Shown one piece after another: positions 11,941 to 24,762 of a stretch of DNA of 64,000 nucleotides. This DNA is from Larix kaempferi. Taxonomy: Eukaryota; Streptophyta; Pinopsida; Pinales; Pinaceae. The notes beneath the pieces were generated by a model that saw only the letters and a list, made by a program, of their open reading frames with translations, was not told the origin of the DNA and searched no databases. Each line of letters begins with the position of its first letter. The first letter of the stretch is position 1. The translations under genes and the position numbers were made by a program. The stretch lies in the NCBI GenBank assembly GCA_027924585.1, contig BSBM01000827.1, positions 496,001-560,000 on the forward strand, written 5' to 3'.

Positions 11941-12358
11941 CACTGCTCGTAGTCATGCATGAGACTCGAGTTTGGACTTGGAGACACTATCTTTTTTTTA
12001 TTTTCTAGTTATGTTTTGAGTTGTGTATTTGAACTTGGTACTATTTTGGAATGTGTTCAAGGAATCATCTTTCATTTCACTATTTTGCATACAAATATGG
12101 AGTGTCAAATGTCGTATTATCAAATTTTATGAGATGATCTAATGAATTTCTACATAGAATTGTTTTTATAACTTATATGGATTAGAAATGTCATTTTGTA
12201 TGTTTTTTGTGCTTAAAAGTTACCACATTTTTATTTATTTTCATATTTGTCGAGTCTTTGTCGAGTCTTATCTGAGTCTTATCCGAGTCGCTGAGTCTGC
12301 CAAGTCCCAAGCCAACCGAGTATTTGCTGAGTCTGAGTCTGACTACACTAGTCTAACC

Positions 12359-12607
12359 TCAAGAAAGCAGTAGGTCAACAAATTGTTACTTCATCAGAAC
12401 TAACCACCCTTGATGATGAGGGGCAATTGACTTTGGTTCCAAAGTGAATCTTGGAAGTTTGAGAAAGAAAACTAAGGAACGGGATCATTCGAGAGTACTT
12501 GGTTCAATGGAAAGAATTACCTATAGAAGAGGCCACTTGGGAAGGAGAACAAGTATTACAGCACCCAACATTACAGTTGCTTGACAAGCAATTCCGAGCG
12601 GTGAGGA
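12359..12607 (+). pseudogene. pol: Chromodomain at the pol C-terminus
   Basis: Downstream of the hAT duplication the pol frame resumes with LKKAVGQQIVTSSEL and an ILEV block. The chromodomain follows with REYLVQWKELPIEEATWEG near 12495-12550, ending about 12607 just before the LTR. Two TGA codons interrupt it near 12450 and 12465; both fit a CGA-to-TGA change. In chromoviruses this domain steers integration toward particular chromatin. Confidence 0.88.
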
Positions 12608-12608
12608 C

Positions 12609-13893
12609 TGTAATGTCCTCCTCTGCTTAAGCACAGAGGACCATCCCGCTAACCTATCTAATTCCCATAGGTTCGAGCGGGTACTGACATTCAGGGAATT
12701 GACTAAGGATTGATGTCATTTATACCATAAGAAGATCTTAATCATGGTTATTAGATCATCAGTAAGTAAATGAGGGCCACAGGAACTAGGGGCCACCTGC
12801 ATGCATTACATGCAAGCCATATTTCATGTTGCATGCACTAAAACACCTTTATTGAGCTTTCATGCACACAGAAAGCAATGCATGTAAATCAACTGGAAAT
12901 TAGAAGAGAAAAGTAACCTAGTCATGCAAAAGTTAGGACAAGCCATGTCAAAGTTATAAAATAAAGGTAAAGCGAATTATTAAGGCCTACTTATTAATTA
13001 TTGATTTGAGAAGTCGACTTGGAGAGCTCAGAGAGCTAGTTTAGGGTTGAGGGCACACCACTCAACCATCAAGTGTATTTCGGCAATGAAATCTATCTTC
13101 CCTAGTCACTATAAGGGTTGGATCATCCAGATTCAACATTCTACTATCATCATACAGGATTCTACAGTATTCTTTGGGGTTTCACGCCTCACATTGGATT
13201 AGGAGGACTCACCTTCTTACGGGGGCGAGTTGGCCAAACTAAAGCATCTTCATATCTCAGCATACAGTGGCCTTTCTGTCTGCATGCAACCTTCATCCTT
13301 CTGAGAACACCCCTATTAGCCTAGTTACTAAATATAGGCTTCGGATTCGGATCCAAGATCAAGTTATCAACAAATCCATTATCAAAAGGGCGCCTTCTCT
13401 TGCATGGGACTTTCCTAGAGGAAGACTCACGCTTTACGCCTTAAAGCTTATGCAAGGTCTGGATGCAGCTTCTATTCTGATCAGAGGGGGATTCTAACCC
13501 TATTACCTTCATCCGGGAGCATTCTGACATCATTCGAGCACTCATGCATCCATTCACATATTGAAGAGGGCGCATTCTTGGAGAGAGACCATCTCATATC
13601 TCAATTGATTCTTCATGCATGGCTTGCATGCTTATCTCATATCAATCTACATCCACTACACAAGCTATTGGTACGTACATGCATTATTTCTATCCCTATT
13701 TTATAACATATCTGAATATTTGGGTTATTTAGGGTTTCTTGGCAAACCCATGCACTTGCATACATGATCAAGCGATCATAGAACAATACTTGCATTCATA
13801 TTTCACTATAGTATTGAGTTACAAGACCTCAGACAAGCAAGAAACTACATCAGAGAATTACAAAGACAACAAAATATCAGTCGGAATATTACA
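12609..13893 (+). repeat. 3' LTR of the chromovirus
   Basis: 1,285 bp, starts TGTAATGTCC after a short purine-rich stretch (gcggtgagga) that is a weak polypurine tract, and ends ATTACA. Differences from the left LTR are mainly transitions plus a few small indels, including loss of a short segment near 13570. Confidence 0.95.
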
Positions 13894-13898
13894 GCCTT

Positions 13899-15478
13899 AA
13901 GTTTGATATTACTTTTTTTATCTCTATTTTATGGACACTCTCAAGTTTCACTATGAGACCTAATTTTAGACTAGCATATAGAAGGGTGTGAGACTCTTGT
14001 CTCTATATTGCTTCATATGCAATACCCCTTTGATAAGCATATTAATTTGTATTTATTTAATGTTTATTTTATATTCCAAAAAGGATATTCAAGGGAGATA
14101 GTGACAACTATGTCATTTTATCATTATATGTATTTTTCAGTAGGGCTTTTGTACTACGTAGTACGAACAAGCATGTTGTAAATATTTTGAATGAATGTGT
14201 ATGTGTGGTTTGTAATCTTAGTGATTGGTTTTAATTAAAATTGAACTCCTCGACTTTTAATTTTTGGTTGAGAGCCTTCCCCTTTGGTTGAGTGCCTGCT
14301 TGGATATTGTTCCCAAACCAAACATGACAACATTAAAACAAAGACAAAAACATAGAAAATAAAAAGAATAGAAAAAGCAAAGTGCCAGGGTGTATTTCAT
14401 ATTTTTATTTAATACCTAGGTGGTAAAAAGTTAAAAAACTAAGGGGGAGTGATATATAACAACTCTATGTTGTGGACCCTAGTTTACTTGTGAGACATTT
14501 GTGAATGTGGTTTTCTTAAGTGAGTGAAAATAAATATAAAAGGACTACTAAACTAAACCATTAGCATGTGCATTCCTAAAGGAATTGAAAAGAGATAAAC
14601 CATGTCTAATAAGAAGCTATTTAGGAAGAAAAGAGCCACATCTAGGAGAATTAGAGACAACAATAATAAAAAGAAAAGAAAAAAGGGAAATGAACAAGCG
14701 ACATTAAGCATGTTTTCATTACTTTAGTAGAGCGCATGCAAAAATCACACACCTTTTGAGAAGGAGAAAGAGGACAAAAGAAGAAGAAAAAACCTAGATT
14801 GCTCTTCTAGCTAATTTTTCACAATTGGGAAGAGAATTGCACACCTAAGTAAAGTACTATGAGAAGAAAACTGGTGTAGCAGCAAACTTTCGTGAAAATT
14901 CGATGTGCGCGGCAGATATGGGCATGGGTATAGAATCTAGATCATAACTATTGAAATTGACTCCTTGGAAGAATCTACCACCATTTCTCAAGCTTGGCTG
15001 AGAAGATCCCAATCGATGTTGCTAACTTCTCTTTAATTCCCCTTCTTGTGTGAGGTAAATTTGCAGTTGATAATTGCTCTTGATAAGTTTGAAGGAAGAC
15101 CTTTGCTGAGATTTTATTTTGGGGAATATTTGGATTGAAGAGGATTTTGATTCTTTTGGGTTCGAAATTTTGAATGAAATCACTTGAAGATGATTTTGAA
15201 TCTTTCTAGAATTTCCCTCTTTCAGTGGCAGCTTTTTTTGAAGTTTTCCTTCTGAGAATTTGAAGCAAATTTTGTGCATTCTGGGTTGCAATTGTTTTGC
15301 TTGGAAGTTGCAGTCTTGGCATGCACATGAAGGTTTTATGAGTGTGTTTGAGAAAAAGAACTTGGTGTTAGAATGTGTTGATGTAATGATTGTCTGGTGG
15401 TCACATTTGTCATTGTATAGCCTATCATTATGATGGTTGTGGGAACATTGTTCTAAAACATTTCCACACATAATGGAG
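13899..15478. other. Intergenic, possible decayed retroelement
   Basis: No supported gene. 'actaagggggagtg' near 14440 resembles a Copia polypurine tract but no LTR partner was found. A 14-bp perfect palindrome, gtactacgtagtac, lies at 14151-14164. The reverse-strand ORF of 149 codons at 15022-15471 has no recognisable domain and lies in purine-biased DNA, so I treat it as chance. Confidence 0.4.
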
Positions 15479-16223
15479 CATCACTAGACTAGCAAAATCT
15501 CAAATGTTTCACATTATTGACTTATTATTCTCATGTAACTCAACTCCTTCCTCTACTCAAGTGCCCATCCCTCTAGTCAACATTAAGGGGGAATATTAGA
15601 ATGTATTATAATGTTGTCTAGTGGCTTGATGTAGTCTTGTACTAGTGTCATAATAATGATCATATAACATATTTGAGAGGCACTTATACATGCAATTAAG
15701 CCTCACTAGACTTTTGTAACATTGCACATGGAGATAGTATTTGGAGTTATTTGGTGGACCTATCTCTTATGTAATGGTGACCTACACTCCTAGGTCATTC
15801 TTATCCATCACTTCTACCTTATCTATTGATGAGATCATTGCTTATCTAATCATCACTAGACTAGCAAAATCTCAAATGTTTCACATTATTGACTTATTAT
15901 TCTCATGTAACTCAACTCCTTCCTCTACTCAAGTGCCCATCCCTCTAGTCAACATTAAGGGGGAATATTAGAATGTATTATAATGTTGTATAGTGGCTTG
16001 ATGTAGTCTTGTACTAGTGTCATAATAATGATCATATAACATATTTGAGAGGCACTTATACATGTAATTAAGCCTCACTAGACTTTTAAAACATTGCACA
16101 TGGAGATAGTATTTGGAGTTATTTGGTGGACCTATCTCTTATGTAATGGTGACCTACACTCCTAGGTCATTCTTATCCATCACTTCTACCTTATCTATTG
16201 ATGAGATCATTGCTTATCTAATC
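15479..16223. repeat. 372-bp tandem duplication, LTR-like
   Basis: 'catcactag' starts at 15479 and again at 15851; the 372-bp unit repeats twice with only a few differences (for example gttgtctag against gttgtatag). Each unit contains 'attaagggggaatattagaatg', like a Copia polypurine tract followed by an LTR start, so the unit may be LTR plus flanking internal sequence. No enzyme domain is present. Confidence 0.85.
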
Positions 16224-17714
16224 ATCCACCTTTATGGATTGGTCGATCTCCACCCTTCGGTGTTCCCTATGATCAATGGTTCAGGTTTCTCCAAGTTACT
16301 ATAAATTCAGGCCTCCTTGGTCTTGACTCTTGAATCTTAAGGTGGATGGTGGCTTATGGTCTTGATTGTTAGCTTGGGGATCCTTAGGCTAAATCATCCA
16401 TGTGCTTGGGAGATTGTATGGATCCAGTTTGAACTCCATACTTGAGTTTTCTCATGTCATTGTGTTGGGAGATTTGGCGAAGCATAAAAGCCCAAGTTCC
16501 GTATATATTTACCCATCTTGAAGTTTTACCACATAAATGTTCTTGTTCTCTCTCCTAAGTGCTATTTGAGTTGCTTATATTATTTTGATGTTTTCCATAA
16601 GAGTTCAGATAGGGATAGATCTTGGTGTTATTTATGATTATGCAGATTTTCATGATCTTACACTTGGGAGCTTTGGAGCTTTTTGGACAAATTGGGATTT
16701 TGTGAGCCAAGGAGAAGCATTTTGATTTCATATAATTATTTTGAAACGCTTTGGTTTGAAGTATCCTTATTTAATCTTTTTGTTGCTCTTTCTGGTTTCT
16801 ATACTAGTACCCTTGATTTCATGAGCCAATCAAATGAGTGAATCAAAGGATTAGTAGAATTTGTAACCTCTTGTAAATTTGATTATATTTCTAACTTCAT
16901 TTATCAAAGGTTATAGCCTTGCATATATATTTTAATTTTTAAGCAAATTCTTGGGTGAGGTCCAAGTAATTTGTTAGGGCCCGTAGGAGTGTGGTATAGC
17001 GACAAGCAATGAGGTGATCAGGTTGTATTAACATGGAGACCCTAGTTCAAAACCTCCTAAGTGGATGCAAATGAGGCCAAGTGCAAGTCCTGGGTGACTT
17101 GGACAACATAGATATGCAACTCATAACACGGCAGCTTAGCCAAAGAGACTCTATAAGATGTATTTCTCAACAAAAAAAAGTAATTTTCCAGGGCTGTAGC
17201 CCTAAATATTTGAATTGAATACTACTAGAAATACAACCACTTAAAATTTGGGACCTTGGGTGGAATCCAAGATACCCTTGTGGAATCATAATCCCTAATT
17301 CATTCAATGGGTTGCGGCCCTTTAAATGCATTTGACGTCATATATATTGATTGAAAGACGATATTAAATCAAGCTACAAGAGAAGTTAGAAGGATGATTG
17401 ATTGGATTGTGGATTCCATGGATGTTATGGACACTTTGGTCTATAGTTTGTCTTTTAAATTGTCTCTTGCCTTCATATGTTATACATCATTGTGAGTTTT
17501 GGGTTTAAGCCACCTCGACCTCCTGGTTGTATCGAGTGGTCAAGATGTCTTTGTACCTATATTGATACCTATATGAGCCTCAACTCCTTCAAGCCTATGG
17601 ATCAACAACTGAAGTGGCAAGTGTTGTTTCCTCAATCATTGTTGGGAACTCCTAAGACTTGGAAGACCATGCATCGTCATCAACCTTCACAACCTAGCTT
17701 GCTATTATGTTCCT
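16224..17714. other. Intergenic, no gene seen
   Basis: Low-copy AT-rich sequence. A weak B-box-like 'agttcaaaacctcc' near 17042 is not enough to call a SINE. Confidence 0.4.
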
Positions 17715-18440
17715 CTAAGATGGAACATAGATCTTGTAAGCCTTAGAGGATTGACTATAGCCAACTAGAATACCCTTCAAGCTGAAGCATTTAAGCTTTG
17801 TCCTCTTCTCCTCTGGAACATGAATGTAAACCTGACTCCCAAACACCCTAAAATGAAAAATATATGGTTTCTCCCCTATGAATAATTCCTCTAAAATCTT
17901 ATCCTTCAACATCTTTTGAGGACATTTATTTAGTATGTAGATTGTAGTACAACATGCTTTTGCCCAAAGGAACATGAGAAGATCTAAGTCATGAACCATA
18001 GACTTAGCAGTCTCTACTATGGACATGTTCTCTCTCAACAACCCCATTCTGTTATGGGTTGTAAGGTATTGTTGACTCCATCTTGATCCATGCTTCTCTG
18101 CAAAAAAAAGTCAAAGTCATTAGAAATATACTCTCCTCCATTGTTCGATTTGAATGCCTTGAACTTCCTACATGTTTGATTCTCACTAAGAGAATTACCT
18201 TTTGGAACATGTTAAAGACCTCATCCTTGGTTTTCATAAAATATATCCACATATTTCTAGAAGAATCATCAATGACAGTAACATAATAAAGATTACCTGT
18301 CAACAAAGTTGATGGCGTGGGTCCATAGACATCTTTAAACGAATCTAATCAAAAATCCCTTGATCTGAGTTCAATGCTTGGGAAAGTAGACTTGGAGTTA
18401 GCATGCTTGCCGAGTGCACATCCCTTCCGACGTCTATAAA
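17715..18440 (-). pseudogene. pol: Ty1/Copia integrase fragment
   Basis: Read on the minus strand, pieces of a Copia integrase follow in order across at least one frame change. The zinc-finger end GCALGKHANSKSTFPS lies near 18420-18370. The core start KDVYGPTPS and VTVIDDSSRNMWIYF lies near 18330-18230. A FLWAKACCTTIYILNKCP block lies near 17960, and the HFRVFGSQVYIHVPEEKR / VGYSQSSKAYKIY end is near 17850-17720. The acidic catalytic triad is not intact. No LTR, primer site or reverse transcriptase is attached, so this is a truncated relic. Confidence 0.85.
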
Positions 18441-19779
18441 TAACAATAAGGATCTGTCGTTACGCATGTAAACCTGCGGTTGGGGGATACCATTATTAAC
18501 TATGAATATAGTAGTTTCTTAAGTGCAGGTTGTACCCTTGGTGGGTGTAGTGTTGGCCACCACTGTAACTCCTATTAATACCTCCTTCGAGTAGTATTGC
18601 ATTAGACAGAACTTGAACACGGATTTACTTCCACGTACCTTGAGTATATTGGAAATCCCCCTAGGTATCATGAAACCAACCTCCATCCGTCTTGTTATTG
18701 TAGTGCACCGAAAACAGCATTCGGGAAGATTACTCTTCACGTACCTCATAGGTATATCAAAGAGCTACAATAGCATGACACTCCCATGATGACCTGAGCC
18801 ATTTTATTTTTGGGATTGCTATTCATGGTTGGATGTTGGTTTAATTCATAATATTATGGGCTATATTTCAATGTATCATGTCATGTTATTCTCATGATAA
18901 CTTGTAATATCTATATCATTTTGTTGCCTTGAATTTCATATTGGCTATAAGGTGTTGCATCTAAATTGTACACTTGCAAATATCCTTAACCACGTATAGC
19001 CTGGAGTGTGTCATGTTCTCAACCTTTGATATAATTAGGACACACCTTCATTCCAAAAACGATACTAGATAAGTACCTGAGACAACTAAAGTTTTATGGT
19101 TGGCATCAAGAAAAATCCAGTTAGGGCTCTCCCTTGGTTAGTCTAGGTTCGCTTGCCTGTACATCTAAGAAGCCTGAAAGAGGGGTTTCTCTTCGGTAGT
19201 GACACATTGGGAGGGGATTCCCATAGTTGTGTCGAGTTAGTGGTTGATTTTCCTTGCTAATCAAGAGGCAACTAGGTTGTGCAACAACAGGAATTTATGC
19301 TCTAAATTTGAAGTCGGTGTCACTATATGGTTCATCAATGCAGTACCATAGCTCTAGATTGTGTGCCATAGATATCATCCATGGCACTGGACAATACAAA
19401 AGCAGTACTATTGTGTAAACTTGTAATATCCTTCAAATCAACTACCTAGTAAACACTAGACCTTGAACTTGGACAATGATTTTGCTAGAAAAGAAAAAGT
19501 CACCTATAATGCTACACATAGTAGATAACAAATAGTTTGATTCCAATAACATTATTTGAGTAATTGCATTATACTTTAATTGCTTTAAAGTATTTTGTAA
19601 ATTGAAATGTATGGATAAATTAATTACTTTGGAAATTCTGAGATTTTTGTGGGAGAAATTGTTGTTAACCTGATTCAAAGATTCCACAATGTTTGTCATT
19701 TTTGTGTCAACATTTCAGATTCATACCAGAATCCATCATCATCACAAAACACCAATGGATGGAAGGGCATGCATAACAC
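18441..19779. other. Intergenic with an unclassified repeat fragment
   Basis: About 19115-19205 matches the repeat near 4400-4480 (ttggttagtctaggttc, aagcctgaaagagg, agtgacac). Nothing else was identified. Confidence 0.4.
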
Positions 19780-20760
19780 TATTCATAAATAACAAGAAAA
19801 GCAACAAAAGAAACCCTAGAAACTAAGTCGGCTAGGAAACTAAACAATCAACAAAATTGACACAAAACCCTAAAAAACACAAAACGAAGTTACTAAGATA
19901 AATTAAAAACCGAAAGGATAAAGGCCTTAAAACAACCAAAAAGTAAAAGGATAAGGGTTATTAAGAATAATAATAACGCAAGGAGATGGGGCTAGGCAAT
20001 ACTAACTAAATACAAATAATCCAAGCACAAATGAGAAAGAGAAGAGGCATGCTTACCTAACTAAAAATATAAAATAAAGAAAGTGTAAAAATATTTAAAC
20101 CTAATAAATACTAACTTATAGAAGCAAATAAAAGATAAATGGCTTAATAGAAAGAAAATGAAAGAGAAAAGGAAGAAAGAAAGAAGAAGGCACACTTATA
20201 AAATGCCGACATAGAAAAGGTTAAAAAAAGGAAAAGGAGAAACCTTAACCCCAACAACAAACTAAGAGAATGATAAAACTAATAAAACTAATTAGAATGA
20301 AGACAATAATGAAGAACAAAAGGATAATAAACCTACAGAAAAAGACAGGTGAAAAGACAACCGAAAACTTGCAAAGAATGATTACACACCAACACAAAAA
20401 ATAGAATACAAAAGAACCAAGGGCAATATAAGGAAGAGAAAGGGGGTTATAAAAGAGCACAATACTGATAAAGAACAAAATGAATATATACTCATAGTAA
20501 GACCACAAGATTCGAATATAAGAATTAAAAATAAGGGATATTTAACCAATAGAAACAAGAGAAAAAAGGAGGAAACGACTTTCGTACTACTAATCTTAAT
20601 ATAAAATATCGAAATTAAACACAACCAACTCGTATGTAAGAAGTACTAAAAGGAAGAGCAGAGGGAATAAAAGGGAGCACTACTAAAAAGAATAAATAAC
20701 TAGATAGCAATCTAATAGAAACAAGAAAAAAGAAAGCTAATACTCTAGATAAGAGTCAGT
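19780..20760. repeat. Purine-rich (A/G) tract of about 1 kb
   Basis: For nearly 1 kb the plus strand is dominated by A and G, with runs such as aaagagaaaaggaagaaagaa, and few T. The minus-strand hydrophobic ORFs here (20245-20624) come from the pyrimidine-rich complement and are not taken as genes. Such strand asymmetry occurs in retroelement leaders and in triplex-forming DNA; which applies is unknown. Confidence 0.7.
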
Positions 20761-23700
20761 TTCCCAATCTATAGGATGCTTAGGATTAACTTATACTGCA
20801 GAATAAGGAGAAGATGGAAATAGATAAAGATGATCTAGTTAGGTTTCTAAAGATCTATTATACGTTACCTGGTAATTTACCTATTGAATAATGGGAAGCC
20901 AACTTCCCCTTATTTCTAGACCTTCATCTCTGCTTGTTTTTTTGGGGTGCTTATTTCAATTGCAAGGATTAAGACATCTTCAAGGCATACTTGGTGTCTA
21001 GTATTTAGAGAATGTTCTACTAATGCTAGGGTGTGAGTACACCCATTCTTAATATCCGCTCCATACTCCTTAATCCTCACATGGAATGAATGTCCAGGTT
21101 CTCCACTGTAACATTTACCGCATGAGCAGGCAATTTTATAAATGCCTCTGCATTGCCGATGGTCAATGGTGTCCTTTAACGGATCTCATTTTCTTCTTAA
21201 TGGTGTCTTTGTTGGAGCTTGATCCTTGTGAGATTCTAGGGTTTACTCGTGTGAAGAATAGTTGGTGATGATCACTCTTTCTCTATCTTGGATCTTCTTA
21301 ACTACTTGGTCTCTCTTGTCTTTGACTGCTAGGGTTTCTTGAAGACTCCTAGGGTTAGGGTTTCTACCCTAAGAAAGCAAGAAGATTAAGGTTTTGGTGA
21401 TAAACCCTAGGGTGGATTTGTGGAGAATAAGAGAAGAGGACCTTTTGCTTTGGAGGATGTGTAGGAGAGATTCTTTCACATTGGATCATGGTTGAGCTAG
21501 GACTTGATGATTTTCTCTAGCTAAGGCTTTTTGGATAGTTGGAGTTTTTGTACCAGCCTTGAGAGAAGGCTATGGTATGTACTTGGACTTCGTCATTGAA
21601 TTATACATATGAGGCTTTCAGCTGTCCACATCTTGTCTATATTGCAGATTTAATTTCAGCATTTTGTCTTCTTGGGATGGTTACTTCCAGCACTTAATTT
21701 TCTCGCTGATTTGACACACATAAGAAGGAAATTCTCCAGGGCTTAACACCAATATCGAAGCCAATATTACAGCTATCTCCTGTTGTTTTATTTGCTGTTA
21801 TATCTGTTGTTTATAATGAGTTTTCAGATCTGCCTATTGGCTGATAAGTTGGCCTAAAAGGGCTGGAACTTATCTCATTGTTTGGTATCTTTTCTCCCTG
21901 AATTGCCGGGAAGTTTAGAGTTGTTTGGAAGTGAATTATTGTACTCCTTCCGCTGTTGTTTGGTACTTTAGAGCTAAGATCTGGGAAACGGGAAACCTTC
22001 TATGAAAAAGCTGGAATTTCTCTTTTGCATTGAAGTGTCAATTCCGAGAAATTTCCAGCAGTGCCCACGGTTTCCCCTCAAGGTTTTCCTTGAAAAACAA
22101 TAGATTGCATTGGACACTCATGCACAAACACACACACATAAACAAGGGGATGCAAGAACTAGTATGAGTGTTATTGTGATTATTGATGCTTAAGGAGAAT
22201 AAACATGTCCAAGATGCACCCTTGAAGCACTGATCAAGATTTCCATTAAGAACCTGAAACCTTGAAAATTTAAGGAGAAAACACACGAGGCGAGATTTTA
22301 GTTAAAGTTAATTTTACCCTAATTGGAAACAAAAACGACTATATGGACCATAGGAAGAGTCCAGGGAGAAGAACAACATGAACATAAAATTAGCTAGTGT
22401 GTGAGGGTTGGGGTGCATCTTCTAAGAGAGAGATATCATGCAATCTTTGCATTCCTCTCAAGGTTGGTCTTACAAGTACAAGTTAGTGTTCTTGATGTCA
22501 CACACAATTGGCGACAATAATAATTTTTCCTAGAATTGCATAATTGAATGACTAAGAAAATTACCTCCCTCCATTTACATATGCCATGACAAGGACTAAG
22601 TAGAGCCATTATAACAAGATTTTGGAGGAAGAATCACAAGCCTTTTCATCTGGTAAAAGGTTTAATAAACTGACCTCAAAGGAACTCTAGAATGATTACT
22701 TAGAGATGGAAAAGAAGGGCCCAATAATTCCCTTTGAAACACATGCCTTCAAGACAAAAGTCTATATAATCAAAGAGACGACTAGTCATTGAATGTGCAG
22801 TTTTACCATTCTATTTTAAGTATTGGATTCATAACAGCAAAATTATCAGAACACCAAAACTTCCCAAACAAAACTAGTGTTGTGGAATGTAAGAGGGTCA
22901 GGTTCGGGACCTAAAAATGAATGAAAGAAAGAAAGAGATAATATCAATGTCTACTGATAACCAAAATAGGTCAAAGGGGCTTGAAAATACAACAAAGAAA
23001 AATAGCAAAATAGGGAGTGCCTAGGGCATCTCTTCCCTAAAGCAGAAATATAATAAATTTGCACAACATCAAACAAAATGGGGATGGATCCATAATGGAT
23101 AAACCCTCTTCAAAAAAGTATAGCATTGAAGGTGAAGCAGTCTAAACAAGCAACGCCACAGAAGAAAGAGAGATGACCAGATCACCTAACCCTCTTTCAT
23201 TCCACGGGATTTTGATTCTGGACTGGCAAAGTTCAGGGTTCAAATGCAACTCCCTGCTTCTTAGGGGCCCCCATTATCACCATGGCTTGTGAGGTCCACG
23301 CTTGCCACTACAGATAAAGGACTAGCAAAGTTCAAGGGCCAGGGAAGCAGCAAAGAAACTTAGTATGGGCATGCACACAAGTATTTCTGTTGAAACCATT
23401 ATTTCAAAATATCTGTTTTTTGATTATTGTAATAATGTATGGATCTAACCCTTGGGGGTTACCTGTATACATGTAATGTTAGAAAGGTAATTCTGCTGTT
23501 ACTACAAATATGATTTCCTATCCGTATGTTTTGTGATTCCACTGTTGAGGGAGAGATAGTCTGTGGTAATATGGTCTGTTCATGGCTATTTATTGGGAAA
23601 GCTTCTTTTCCTAACCAACAGAAAAAGAAATACTGTACCCTAAACCTACCCCCAAGGGCCCAACCATAACATGCTCAAGCATGTCTTCAAAGTCAAAACC

Positions 23701-24762
23701 TTTATGCTGACAATACAAACAGACCTTAGCAGTGGCACTCAAGCAGAAAAATAGCGAGTAGTGAGCAGAAGGGAAGATAAAAAATATTTAATGCAGTTTC
23801 TGTCTTGCTTTCTGGGTTAAAGAGTTCTACTGGACAGTTGATATACAATCTGTATTTCTAGTTTTGGCTTAAGGCATGAATCTTGGCAAATGATGTTCAG
23901 GAATATATTAAAAGAGCTTTTTCATTTATGCTTCCAGTTCTGGGCCCTTACCTGTACCACTGGGGCCACAAAATGGTGAGCAGTGGGGAGAGGAAATAAA
24001 ACATATTTAATACAGCTTCAGTTTTGATTTCCGACTTAAAGACTATCGCAACTGTTGTTCAGGAATAGGTTTCCAGTTTTGGGCCTTGGCTTCTGATATT
24101 GTACATTGGAATAGGTGGCCACTGGCCAACCATATCACATCAACTTGAAATTTAATCTTCCAATCATGAAATTGCTTTTGCATTGTTTATGCAATAAGTG
24201 TTTTTGTTTATATTATCCATGGATTTATTTCCTCTTCATATGTATATGTTGCCTCATGCACGATCAGGCAAACACTATTTCTTAAAATGCTGCACCTGCA
24301 CATGCAAACCCCAGTGGCTATGCAGCAGGAATCTTTGTACAAATGAGGTATAGCAATCGTAGTCTAAATGCTTTGACAGCCACCAGGTGTAACATTTTCC
24401 ATGGAAAAATATAATTCCTAAAAATATTCAACCCTTGAGGAATTGTTTATGCAGAGCATGTTTGAGCATATTAAGTTATTTACCTGAGCTTTTAAATAGA
24501 CAATGTGCAACCAAAAGATATTTCTCAATCTTGCCCTTAACATAGCAAGAAAAGCCATTTGTGAACAAGTAATTTTTCATAAACTTCTCACCAAGTGCTA
24601 AGATGGGTAAAGGTTGTGTATGGTTAAGTGTTTAGCTGCAAAGAGATATTTCAAGTGAGTTACCTCGGCGATTTTGGAAATCGGGGAAACTGTATATCTT
24701 GAACAACATAGAATGCCAGAAGAAATGGATGCTCAGTGCTCACAATCAACCATCCTGGAGAA
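20761..24762. other. Intergenic, no gene seen
   Basis: No coding frame with recognisable domains. 'ctagggttagggtttct' near 21350 is telomere-like (telobox) sequence of only two units. A short CA run lies near 22125-22135. Some of this stretch may be the 3' flank of the minus-strand exons ending at 24763. Confidence 0.35.

Larger units (their letters stand above)
10671..12358 (+). mobile_element. Non-autonomous hAT DNA transposon nested in pol
   Basis: The element runs 10679-12350, flanked by a perfect 8-bp duplication GTCTAACC (10671-10678 and 12351-12358), the length typical of hAT transposition. The left end is CAGTGTAGTCACACTC; the right end read in reverse is TAGTGTAGTCAGACTC, giving imperfect terminal inverted repeats. 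Removing the insert and one duplication makes the host frame continuous from VFHVSN into LKKAVG. About 200 bp inside each end are crowded with ACTCG/GAGTC words. At 1,672 bp it is shorter than autonomous hATs and holds only part of a transposase. Confidence 0.92.
4835..13898 (+). mobile_element. Full-length Ty3/gypsy chromovirus, GCCTT target duplication
   Basis: The element proper runs 4840-13893. It has two LTRs of about 1.3 kb starting TGTAATGTCC and ending ATTACA, flanked by a perfect 5-bp duplication GCCTT (4835-4839 and 13894-13898). A primer-binding site complementary to initiator Met-tRNA follows the left LTR. Domain order is gag, zinc knuckle, protease, reverse transcriptase, RNase H, integrase, chromodomain, which is the Ty3/gypsy chromovirus order. 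Every coding part is broken by stops or frameshifts, so this copy is not autonomous now. An hAT transposon sits between the integrase C-terminus and the chromodomain. Without that insert and its duplication the element would be about 7.4 kb. Confidence 0.95.

Noticed and set aside
15022-15471. 149-codon minus-strand ORF
   Set aside because: Low-complexity Lys/Ser/Gln-rich translation without a domain or gene context.
17040-17060. B-box-like agttcaaaacctcc, possible SINE; also ggttcaaatgc near 23238
   Set aside because: No convincing A box at the right distance and no second copy in the window.
20245-20624. Overlapping hydrophobic ORFs on the minus strand (like membrane proteins)
   Set aside because: They are translations of the pyrimidine-rich complement of a purine tract, which automatically gives Phe/Leu/Ser-rich peptides.
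21345-21375. Interstitial telomere repeat (agggttagggttt)
   Set aside because: Only about two imperfect units; better seen as a telobox-type word common in plant DNA.
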